Source of the DNA: Sphingomonas sp. ERG5
GTDB taxonomy: Bacteria > Pseudomonadota > Alphaproteobacteria > Sphingomonadales > Sphingomonadaceae
Length of the DNA: 64,000 nt
Assembly: GCF_000803065.1 (NCBI RefSeq)
Contig: NZ_JSXI01000021.1
Coordinates: forward strand, 39,715-103,714
Direction of reading: 5' to 3'
A program made the position numbers and the translations under genes. Under the pieces are notes generated by a model that saw only the letters and a list, made by a program, of their open reading frames with translations, ran no database searches and was not told the DNA's origin. Position 1 is the first letter of the stretch; every line of letters starts with the position of its first letter. This document shows, one piece after another, positions 19,301 through 25,843 of the stretch.

Positions 19301-19526
19301 CCTGCTGCCGGCCGCCTTGTCGCATGGCATTGGCAGCCAGGTGCAAAAGCCGCTCGCGCTGGTGGTGGTCGGCGGCATGACGCTGGCGCCGATTCTGATC
19401 CTGCTGGTGCTTCCGGTCCTGATCGACTGTTTCTCGCGCCGCGTGCCGCCGGAGGATCGCGGCGCGCATGGTCGCGATGTCGGCCATCACACGTTGCCGG
19501 GCGCCATGGGCGAGGCGGGCGCATGA
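16338..19526 (+). CDS. heavy-metal RND efflux pump, CzcA/CusA family
   Basis: Inner-membrane proton/metal antiporter of 1062 residues, normal length for the HME-RND family. It starts in the usual way (IVEFALRQRLLIV) and has the FGLSDIKLQF segment. In the fourth transmembrane helix it has DFGLVVDASVIMIEN with Asp394, Asp400 and Glu407. The spacing is identical to Asp402/Asp408/Glu415 of CzcA, the residues needed for proton-driven divalent-cation transport, although the usual DGAV is DASV. Two large periplasmic loops and twelve membrane helices are apparent. The carboxylate motif favours Zn/Co/Cd/Ni over Cu/Ag. It overlaps both neighbours by ATGA, so the three pump parts are co-translated. Confidence 0.94.
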   Translation: MNRIVEFALRQRLLIVGIFAAMLVAGGVGFWKLNIEAYPDPVPPMVEVITQTQGLSAEEMERNVTIPIEVGMAGIPHLTAIRAISLFGLSDIKLQFSYDLTNDEAKQQVINRLSQLPPLADGAQPTLSPTSPVGEIFRYKLTAPAGYSVMDLKTLQDWVLQRRFKRIPGVIDVTGWGGRLRTYDVIIDNDRLAAHNVAVGQVLAALGKSDGNVGGQTINFGSQAAIVRGVGLIQSVSGIENVLVGNAGGQPILLKDVAHVRIGNAPRLGIAGYNDEDDIVQGIVLMQRGAQSIPTIQAVQKEVADINASNILPPGVHLDRIYDRSDLIHLTIHTVLENLLTGIALIFILQWVFLGNLRSAVIVAATIPFALAFAILILVLQGESANLLSVGALDFGLVVDASVIMIENIFRHMVERSAHVERGHGHFTLASRFSAVLGASLEVSRGIFFAAAIIIASFLPLFTLAGVEGHIFGPMAKTYAYAISGGLLATFTVAPVLATMLLPDRLSEVETWIVARLRRLYEPAAAFALGNRVITLGGSALLMVLAIVGIRSLGIEFLPHLEEGNMYIRASLPPSISLEAGEPVVHGVRRMILQYPEVESILSAHGRPDDGTDSTGFFNAEFFVPLKPFDTWPSGVTKETLTAELSKRLQARYPGVDFSFSQYIEDNVEEAASGVKGANSIKLFGPDLATLEKYADAIKAEMAKVRGIEDLGVFQSLGQPTVRIDADRARASRYGLTPDDINATVAAAIGGKSSADLYEKGTDRHFPIVVRLRPEQRDTIDAIRRITVGAPAPDGVGTIQVPLSAVADVRLTSGASFIYREHQERYIPIKFSVRGRDLGGAVDEARARITRNIHLPPGYHLEWAGELDNLNNAVARLEVVVPISLLLILLLLYANFGSIRDSLLAFSAIPMAIVGGVLALALTGTAFSISSAIGFVALFGIAVMDGILVVTTYNQAIDESATRQGALAVTVRHSLRPVVMTCLVAAIGLLPAALSHGIGSQVQKPLALVVVGGMTLAPILILLVLPVLIDCFSRRVPPEDRGAHGRDVGHHTLPGAMGEAGA

Positions 19527-20962
19527 GGCGCGTGCTCATCCTTCTTCTGGTAGGAACCGCCACGGGTTGCACGCTCGGCCCGCGCGACCTCGATGCGCAG
19601 GTCAGCCTGCCGCCGCCGACGGCATCGCTGCAGAGCTTCGCGCCGACCAGCGGCCCGATCCAGGTAACGACGCCGGCACCGGCACATGCCGACTGGTGGC
19701 GCGCGTTCGACAACACCGAACTCGATACGCTGGTCGCCGAAGCGCTGGCGCATGCGACCGACATCGCAGCCGCCGATGCTGCGCTGCGCCAGGCGCGCGA
19801 ACAAGCCGGCGGGATCGCGGCGTCGGCGCTGCCGCAGGTCGACGCCAGCTATCAGGCGGAACGAGCACGCGTATCAGGTGCGCTGTCGACACCGGTCGCC
19901 GATCCGAACCAGCAGCTCTATTCGCTGCACACCGCACAGGTGACGGTCAGCTATGCCCTCGACCTGTTCGGCGGCACGCGGTCACGCATCCGGTCAGCGC
20001 GGGCAGCGGCGGATGTCCAACGCCACCGGCTCGATGCCGCGCGAACCACCGTCGTCGCAAATCTCGTCCAGGCCGTGATCCAGCATGCGTCGCTCGCCGA
20101 TCAGGTCGTGGCGGCACAGACCACCGTTTCGGTCAATCGCGACATCCTGCAAAACCTGCAGAAACGTGAGCAGCTGGGGGCGATCGGCGCCGCCGACATC
20201 GCCGCGCAGCAGACCGCCCTGGCAACGGCGGAAGGGGCGTTGCCGGCTCTGGTCCGAGCCGAAGCGCATCAACGCGTGGTGATCGGTTCCCTGCTCGGGC
20301 GCGCCGCCGGATCGGATCTGCCGCCACTGCCGCCGCTTTCCGCACTGACGCTACCGCACGATCTGCCGAACCTTCTCCCATCCGATCTGGTGGCGCGGCG
20401 ACCCGATGTCGGAGCGGCGCGGGCCGGACTCGAAGGGGCCGGGGCGGATGTGGGTACCGCGATCGCCGCGCGCTTGCCAAGCATCCAACTCAGCGCGACC
20501 GGCGGCGGTGCGGCCGGGCGCTTCGGCGACATGTTCAGCGGCGGCAATCCGTTCTGGACACTGCTCAGCGGTATCACCCAACCGATCTTCCACGCCGGTG
20601 GACTGCGTCACCAGCAACACGCTGCCGAGGCCGCGCTCGATGGTGCAAAGGCGCAATATCGCGCTGCTGTGTTGCAAGCCTTCGCCGATGTGTCCGACGC
20701 GCTGACAGGCTTGCGCACCGATGCCGACGCGCTCAGCGCGGCGACGCGCGCGGCCGATGCTTCGGGGCGAGCGCTGGGTTTCGTGCGGCGCCAGCTCGCG
20801 CTCGGCGATGTCGGGACGCTGGCCTTGCTCAACGCCACCGCCGCTGATGCTCAGGCGCGTGCGCAAGCGGTGCAGGCGCGTGCCGCGCGCCTTTCAGACA
20901 CGGTGGCGCTGTTTCAGGCCGCCGGTGGTGTTGTCCCCGGAGGTACAGAATGGGTGGAGTAG
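19523..20962 (+). CDS. NodT/OprM-family outer-membrane efflux lipoprotein
   Basis: Outer-membrane channel of 479 residues for the upstream RND pump. The lipobox ends at Cys16 (VGTATGC). Two homologous halves each contain a long helical hairpin; family features include DWWRAFDNTELDTLVAEAL, VSYALDLFGGTRSRIRSARA and the second-half ARRPDVGAARAGLEGAGAD and ITQPIFHAGGLRHQQ. It starts by ATGA overlap with the pump gene, completing the tripartite complex. Confidence 0.94.
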   Translation: MRRVLILLLVGTATGCTLGPRDLDAQVSLPPPTASLQSFAPTSGPIQVTTPAPAHADWWRAFDNTELDTLVAEALAHATDIAAADAALRQAREQAGGIAASALPQVDASYQAERARVSGALSTPVADPNQQLYSLHTAQVTVSYALDLFGGTRSRIRSARAAADVQRHRLDAARTTVVANLVQAVIQHASLADQVVAAQTTVSVNRDILQNLQKREQLGAIGAADIAAQQTALATAEGALPALVRAEAHQRVVIGSLLGRAAGSDLPPLPPLSALTLPHDLPNLLPSDLVARRPDVGAARAGLEGAGADVGTAIAARLPSIQLSATGGGAAGRFGDMFSGGNPFWTLLSGITQPIFHAGGLRHQQHAAEAALDGAKAQYRAAVLQAFADVSDALTGLRTDADALSAATRAADASGRALGFVRRQLALGDVGTLALLNATAADAQARAQAVQARAARLSDTVALFQAAGGVVPGGTEWVE

Positions 20963-21591
20963 TCGGCGCAACGAGCGGCAAGTTCATCCTGATCGCGGCG
21001 ACATTGTTGCTGCAAGGCCGGATCGACAACCGACGAACGCAGATCGAGATCGTTCCTGGGGCGCGATCGTCGACGATCAGCTCGGCATTTGTCGACGAAT
21101 CTGCCCGCAAGGGGATGCCCGGGTCTTACAAGATCGGTCTTCGCGCTTCCTATTTCTACGCGTCGATCCCCGCTGTCGAGCCAATGCCGGCTTCCGGTTC
21201 TCAACTTCGCATCGGTCGTGACATCCTGGACACGCATCCGATCGAGATCGACTTCGTTCATCGACAATTGAGGATTTTGCTGCCTGTCGAGATGCGCCGC
21301 GCAGAGCTGCGATCGGCAACCATTCCAATCACGCGCGAAGCCGACGGCACACTCGAGGTGTTGGTTTCGGTCGATGGTGGACCAGCCTTTCATGCTGCGC
21401 TCGACCTGTCCCGTCCAACCGGCCTTGCAACAATCGGAGGAAGCGGTGTCCATTCCGTGCGGGTCGGCGAAGCCGTGTTGAAGGAGATCGACGTGGATGC
21501 GAGCGCGACGCCGGCGATCGGACTGCTTGCCTTCGCTCGATCCCGAGTGATCTTCGATCTTCAGCATGATCGCATCTTGGTTGGTGCGTGA
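20950..21591 (+). CDS. degenerate retropepsin-like (aspartic-protease-fold) protein
   Basis: A 213-residue protein that I read as two aspartic-protease-like lobes. Lobe one has IVPGARSSTIS (34-44) where a hydrophobic-DTGA-T-S motif is expected, then IGRDIL (88-93) and IDFVHRQLRIL (100-110), equivalents of the family's LGxDFL and D-x-x-x-x-x-L strands. Lobe two has LDLSRPTGLATI (151-162), GLLAFARSRVIFDL and HDRILVG. The catalytic Asp of lobe one is replaced (VPG), while lobe two keeps Asp152 but as DLS. No signal peptide is clear. It overlaps the channel gene by 13 nt, so it is translated with the efflux operon. Probably not an active protease; function unknown. Confidence 0.6.
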   Translation: MGGVVGATSGKFILIAATLLLQGRIDNRRTQIEIVPGARSSTISSAFVDESARKGMPGSYKIGLRASYFYASIPAVEPMPASGSQLRIGRDILDTHPIEIDFVHRQLRILLPVEMRRAELRSATIPITREADGTLEVLVSVDGGPAFHAALDLSRPTGLATIGGSGVHSVRVGEAVLKEIDVDASATPAIGLLAFARSRVIFDLQHDRILVGA

Positions 21592-21597
21592 CAGACG

Positions 21598-21617
21598 CAT
21601 TCCACCGCGGTGGAATG
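21598..21617. repeat. perfect 20-bp palindrome
   Basis: The half-site cattccaccg is followed directly by its exact complement, starting 7 nt after the stop of the protease-like gene. With no loop and no T-run it is a poor terminator. It could be a protein-binding dyad or the edge of lost mobile DNA. The rest of the gap to 21819 holds only a meaningless reading frame with basic residues and a 6-bp hairpin (21756-21773). Confidence 0.5.
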
Positions 21618-21819
21618 TGACCTTCTCATCGAGCAGCCATCAGCACTTGTTCCTTAATGGTATCGTCGAAGCGCCGCCGTTTCCCCCAAAAAAAGCTTGT
21701 CTTTCCGACGCGATCCGGGATCCCACTCCGATAGGATGGATCGATCTTCGCTCGACCACCACGCTTTTGGTGGGGGCATTTCTGAAGTCGCTTAAACGAT
21801 GTGGGGAAATTACCACCGT

Positions 21820-22578
21820 TCAGGGCATAAAGGCGTGGCCAAGACCGCCGTCCACTGCGATCGACTGCCCGTTGATGAAGCTCGATCTGTCCGAGGCAAG
21901 CCAAAGGGCGGTTTCAGCGATGTCGTCCGTTTTGCCCAGGCGACCGAGCGGGGAACGTTCCAGGCGGCTCGCCATCGCCTCCGGCGTGAGCATCGCCAGC
22001 ACGCCATCGGTGGCGATGGTCGATGGTGCGATCGCGTTGACGCGGATGCGGTGCTGGCCAAGTTCGATCGAAGCAGACCGAGTCAGGCCGTCCACGCCCG
22101 CCTTGACGCCGGCATAGACGAGCGCGTTGGGGCTGCCGAGGCGACCGGCCATTGAGCCGATATTGACAATCGAGCCGCCCCTCTCCCGCATCGCCGGTGC
22201 AGCGGCCTGGATGCCCCAGACAATGCCGCCGAGCCCGATCCGCGTCATGCGATCGAAGGTATCCGGCACGATATCGGCTATCGGCTCATACTTGTTCCAC
22301 ATCGCGTTGTTAACCAGCACGTCAAGCCGCCCGAACGTCGCCAGTGTCCGGGCGACGGCGGCATGGACCGCATCGCGGTCGGATACATCGCAGCCGATGC
22401 CGATCGCCTGACCGCCCACCGCGTTGATCTCATCGGTGACCGCATCGGCCCAGGGTTGCTTGAGATCGAGGATCGCGACGCTTGCGCCTTGGGACGCGAA
22501 CAGCGCGGCGATCGCCCGGCCCAGCCCGCGCGATGCCCCCGTCACGATTGCCACACGACCCGCAAGTTCGCCCGCCAT
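21820..22578 (-). CDS. SDR-family oxidoreductase
   Basis: Classical short-chain dehydrogenase of 252 residues that interconverts an alcohol and a ketone with NAD(P)H. The Rossmann motif TGASRGLG is followed by an Asp at the end of strand two (ILDLKQ), favouring NAD. It has CDVSD, NNAMWN in place of the usual NNAG, the catalytic Ser in NIGSMAG, YAGVK (Tyr and Lys of the active site), and the C-terminal LASDRSSFINGQSIAVDGG. The ATG at 22578 begins at the Rossmann fold; longer frames cross into the divergent gene. Substrate unknown. Confidence 0.93.
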   Translation of the reverse strand: MAGELAGRVAIVTGASRGLGRAIAALFASQGASVAILDLKQPWADAVTDEINAVGGQAIGIGCDVSDRDAVHAAVARTLATFGRLDVLVNNAMWNKYEPIADIVPDTFDRMTRIGLGGIVWGIQAAAPAMRERGGSIVNIGSMAGRLGSPNALVYAGVKAGVDGLTRSASIELGQHRIRVNAIAPSTIATDGVLAMLTPEAMASRLERSPLGRLGKTDDIAETALWLASDRSSFINGQSIAVDGGLGHAFMP

Positions 22579-22595
22579 TATCCGTCTCCCGCTGG

Positions 22596-22625
22596 TTTGA
22601 CTTCGATATATTTGACTTTGATGTA
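22596..22625. repeat. two tandem 15-bp direct repeats between divergent SDR genes
   Basis: tttgacttcgatata is followed immediately by tttgactttgatgta (13 of 15 identical). The pair sits 17 nt upstream of the minus-strand SDR start and about 145 nt upstream of the plus-strand SDR. Adjacent A/T-rich direct repeats in a shared promoter region look like a regulator's binding site; no regulator gene is adjacent. Confidence 0.55.
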
Positions 22626-22770
22626 TCAGCCGCGCGTTCGGCCGGTCACGCGCTCGGGAGCAGCGGCGGCGCGTATCCCATCTGCGATAACCGCTCTCTT
22701 TGGACAGCACACTTTGCTCAGGGCGAGCGGCGCTGTTGTCTGGTGGCCAGGCGTAGAACAGGAGAGTCTG

Positions 22771-24333
22771 ATGTCCGTCCCCCCTGCCCCCACATCCCGC
22801 ATCGTGATCATTACCGGCGCTGCCGCCGGGATCGGCTTGGCTACCGCGCGCGCCTTCGCCGACGCGGGCGACACGGTGGTGCTGACGGACCTCGACATGT
22901 CCGCCGTCGAGGCGCGCGCGACCGCATTGGGTAACCGCCATGTCGGGCTGGCGATGGATGTCTCGGACGAAGCGATGGTAATCGCCACCATTGCGGCCGT
23001 CGCCATGCGGTTCGGGCGCATCGATGTGCTGATCAACAATGCCGGAATCGTCGATCCGAATGCGAGCAAGGTGCTCGACAAACCGATCGGCGAGGTGCGA
23101 CGGTTGATCGGGGTGAATGTGGATGGTTGCTATGTTGCCGCGCGCGAGGCGGGGAGGATCATGATCCAACAAGGGTCGGGATCGATCGTCAACCTGTCCT
23201 CGGGAGCGGCGCTGTCGGCACTGCCGGGGCGCACGCCGTACAGCATGACCAAGGCGGCGATCCTGGGGCTGACGGACGCGCTGGCATGTGAGTGGGCGGC
23301 AAGCGGTGTGCGCGTGAACGCCGTGCTGCCTGGTTATGTGCGCACCGAAATCCTCGCCTCGCTGGAACGTGCGGGCAAATTCGACCCGAGCGTGGTCCGC
23401 GCCGCGGTGCCGCTCGGGCGGATGGCCGAGCCTGAGGAGATCGCCGCCGCGATCCTGCATGTCGCCGGCGCACGCCATATGACCGGCGCGGCGTTCCGCG
23501 CCGATGGTGGCGTGGCGGCCTATGGCGGGCGGGCGGCGGCGTCGAGCGCACCGGTGAGCGGCCGCGCGCGCCGGGGCACGGTGTTGGTCACCGGCGGTGC
23601 ATCAGGTATCGGCGCGGCCGTCGCCGATCACTTCGTGCGGCGGGGCGCGAAGGTGGTGGTGGCGGATGGTGACCGGCATGCCGTTGCCGCGCTGCCCGGC
23701 GATCGCACCGGCATCATACTCGACCTGACCGACGAAGATGCGGTGGAGGCGGCGGTGGCGGAGATTGCCACGACGATCGGCCCCGTCGCGGTGCTGGTCA
23801 ATGCCGCGAGCGTTGACGACACAGTCAGGCCGACAATCGATCGGAGCCTCACCGATTTTCGGCGTACATTCGATACAGGGCTGACGGCCACGATGATCGC
23901 CGCGCGCGCGGTAGCGCGGGCAATGGCCGCGACCGGGCATGGTGGCGCGATCGTCAACCTGCTTTCAGGCGGAGCAACCGGTGGGATTTCGCGGGGCCCC
24001 GCCAATTCGGCGGTGGGGGCAGCCGTGACGATGCTGACGAAGAGCCTGGCGTGCGAGTGGGCGGAACATAATATCCGCGTCAACGCCGTGGTGTCCGGCC
24101 ATGTCGAGGTGCTGGAAGCAGCTGGGCTGGGGCTGGCAGACCAACGCGATCTGGACCAGACACGAGGTCGCATTCCGCTATGGCGCCTTGGCGATCCGGC
24201 CGATATCACCGAAGCGGTGGCCTTCCTGGCCTCTGACGCGGCAAGCTATGTGACGGGCATGAGCCATGCCGTCGCTGGACCTTACGGCGCGTCGGTTGCA
24301 TCCGGCGATTTCGTAAGGGCAGCTGATATATAG
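22771..24333 (+). CDS. tandem SDR fusion with inactive second domain
   Basis: A 520-residue protein made of two SDR domains. The first (about 1-245) has TGAAAGIG, LTDLD, NNAGIV, NLSSGAAL and the active-site YSMTK. A short Ala/Gly-rich linker leads to the second (about 268-515), which keeps the cofactor loop TGGASGIG and the strand VVVADGD. There, however, the catalytic segment reads GPANSAVGAAV: Tyr is replaced by Asn and Lys by Gly. The second domain can probably bind nucleotide but not catalyse. The ATG at 22771 has AGGAGAG 5-6 nt upstream. Double SDR fusions occur in sphingomonads and actinobacteria, usually with both halves intact. Confidence 0.92.
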   Translation: MSVPPAPTSRIVIITGAAAGIGLATARAFADAGDTVVLTDLDMSAVEARATALGNRHVGLAMDVSDEAMVIATIAAVAMRFGRIDVLINNAGIVDPNASKVLDKPIGEVRRLIGVNVDGCYVAAREAGRIMIQQGSGSIVNLSSGAALSALPGRTPYSMTKAAILGLTDALACEWAASGVRVNAVLPGYVRTEILASLERAGKFDPSVVRAAVPLGRMAEPEEIAAAILHVAGARHMTGAAFRADGGVAAYGGRAAASSAPVSGRARRGTVLVTGGASGIGAAVADHFVRRGAKVVVADGDRHAVAALPGDRTGIILDLTDEDAVEAAVAEIATTIGPVAVLVNAASVDDTVRPTIDRSLTDFRRTFDTGLTATMIAARAVARAMAATGHGGAIVNLLSGGATGGISRGPANSAVGAAVTMLTKSLACEWAEHNIRVNAVVSGHVEVLEAAGLGLADQRDLDQTRGRIPLWRLGDPADITEAVAFLASDAASYVTGMSHAVAGPYGASVASGDFVRAADI

Positions 24334-24491
24334 GATCATGCGTATCGCTCTCGACCGATCACGCGGACCTGGTGGCTGGATAGAAAGTCTGTTCGCGCGG
24401 AGCCGGAGAGGGCAGAGAGATGGTTCTCACTGCCCGGGCACCAGGTCCGCGCCACGTCTTCGCGGCGCCGCGCGAACCGATCTTTTTCCGC

Positions 24492-25817
24492 TTATTGCCC
24501 GGTCGCCTTGACGATCTGTCCGCCCTTCATGACGAACGCCACGCGCTGCAATTCGGTAATATCGGTCAGCGGATTGCCGGTGGTGGCGATGATGTCAGCA
24601 TAGCGGCCGGGCTGGATGGTGCCGATATCATCGGCGTCGCCGATCAGGTCGGCGGCGGCCGATGTCGCCATCAGGATCGCGTCGATCGCGGGAATGCCGG
24701 CCTTGACCAGCAACTCGAACTCGCGACCATTCTGGCCATGCGGATACACGCCAGCATCCGTCCCGAACGCCATTTTGACGCCAGCCTTGTAGGCGTTGAA
24801 CGCGTTCTGACTCATCACCGGGCCGACCGCTAGCGCCTTGGCAGCAACCGACGGCTTGAGCACTTCGGGATGCTTCTTGGCATATTGCACCACCGTATCG
24901 CCGGCGATCAGCGTCGGCACCAGATAAGTGCCGTTGCTCTTCATGATCTTGTAGCTCGCATCGTTGGCGAATGATCCATGCTCGATCGAATCGACGCCGA
25001 TCTGCGATGCATGGTCGACCGCGACGGCGCCATGCGCATGCGCCGCGACCTTCATGTGCAGCGTGTGCGCCGTCTCGACCACTGCCTTGATCTCGGCATC
25101 GGTCATCAGCTGCGCGTGCGGATCGTCGCCGACACTGGCGACGCCGCCCGACGGCACGATCTTGATCAAATCGACCCCGGCACGGTGATGCGCACGCACC
25201 ACCTTGATCGCTTCTTCCGGCCCGTCGATGATGCCATCGGTCCATTCCGGCTTGGACAAGGCCTCGTCGAAACCCGTGCTGAAATCGGCATGGCCGCCGG
25301 TCGGCCCCAGGATGCTGCCCGCGACCCACATGCGCGGGCCGGTGACCGTGCCCGCCGCAACCGCCTTTTTCAACGCGACGATCGCCGGCGTATAACCGCC
25401 GACATCGCGGACCGAGGTGAAGCCGGCGAGCAGGGTCTTGCGCGCATAGCCGGTCCCGTCGAGCAGCTCGTCATAAGCGGTGCGCGTCACCTGATTGAGC
25501 ATTGGCGAGCCCGAACCGAGTTGCAGCAACAGATGCACATGGGTGTCGATCAAACCGGGCAGGACGGTGCTTTTCGACAGGTCGACCACTTCGGCGCCGG
25601 CCTGTTCAGTAAAGCCGGGCGTGACCGACACGATCCGGTCGTCATGGATCAGGATCGAAACATTGCTGCGCGTGGTGCGCGACACGCCGTCGATCAGCTG
25701 CCCGGCATGGATGATCACATCCTTCGCCAGCGCCGCCGGCGCGGCGAGCAGGCCGATCGACAGCGCAACCATCGCCGATCCGCGCCTGATGCTCCTGATC
25801 ACGCTGCTGTTGGTCAT
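24492..25817 (-). CDS. exported amidohydrolase, Xaa-Pro-dipeptidase-like
   Basis: Metal-dependent amidohydrolase of 441 residues with a signal peptide ending at PAALA, so periplasmic. The binuclear site is complete: DTHVHLL (HxH), Lys in LIKIVPSGG (the carbamylated lysine), HAHGAVA, IEHGSF and FGTDAGVYPHG. This set is typical of the imidazolonepropionase-like exported dipeptidases of Caulobacter and sphingomonads, which cleave N-blocked or Pro/His dipeptides. The ATG at 25817 is preferred because AGAGGAA precedes it; an ATG 8 codons upstream has no ribosome-binding site. It follows the TonB receptor gene closely, so receptor and peptidase likely form one uptake unit. Confidence 0.92.
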   Translation of the reverse strand: MTNSSVIRSIRRGSAMVALSIGLLAAPAALAKDVIIHAGQLIDGVSRTTRSNVSILIHDDRIVSVTPGFTEQAGAEVVDLSKSTVLPGLIDTHVHLLLQLGSGSPMLNQVTRTAYDELLDGTGYARKTLLAGFTSVRDVGGYTPAIVALKKAVAAGTVTGPRMWVAGSILGPTGGHADFSTGFDEALSKPEWTDGIIDGPEEAIKVVRAHHRAGVDLIKIVPSGGVASVGDDPHAQLMTDAEIKAVVETAHTLHMKVAAHAHGAVAVDHASQIGVDSIEHGSFANDASYKIMKSNGTYLVPTLIAGDTVVQYAKKHPEVLKPSVAAKALAVGPVMSQNAFNAYKAGVKMAFGTDAGVYPHGQNGREFELLVKAGIPAIDAILMATSAAADLIGDADDIGTIQPGRYADIIATTGNPLTDITELQRVAFVMKGGQIVKATGQ

Positions 25818-25843
25818 CGCGCTGTTCCTCTTTCCCGCCATGG

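Noticed and set aside
16338..19526. Reading the RND pump as a copper/silver CusA
   Set aside because: The helix-4 carboxylates of CzcA are present at identical spacing and no methionine-rich features stood out, so a divalent-cation pump is more likely.
21626..21904. 92-codon minus-strand frame that looked like the end of a transposase
   Set aside because: A basic stretch (RRRFDDTIKEQVLMAAR) was suggestive, but no transposase family or terminal repeats could be identified and most of the frame overlaps the SDR gene.
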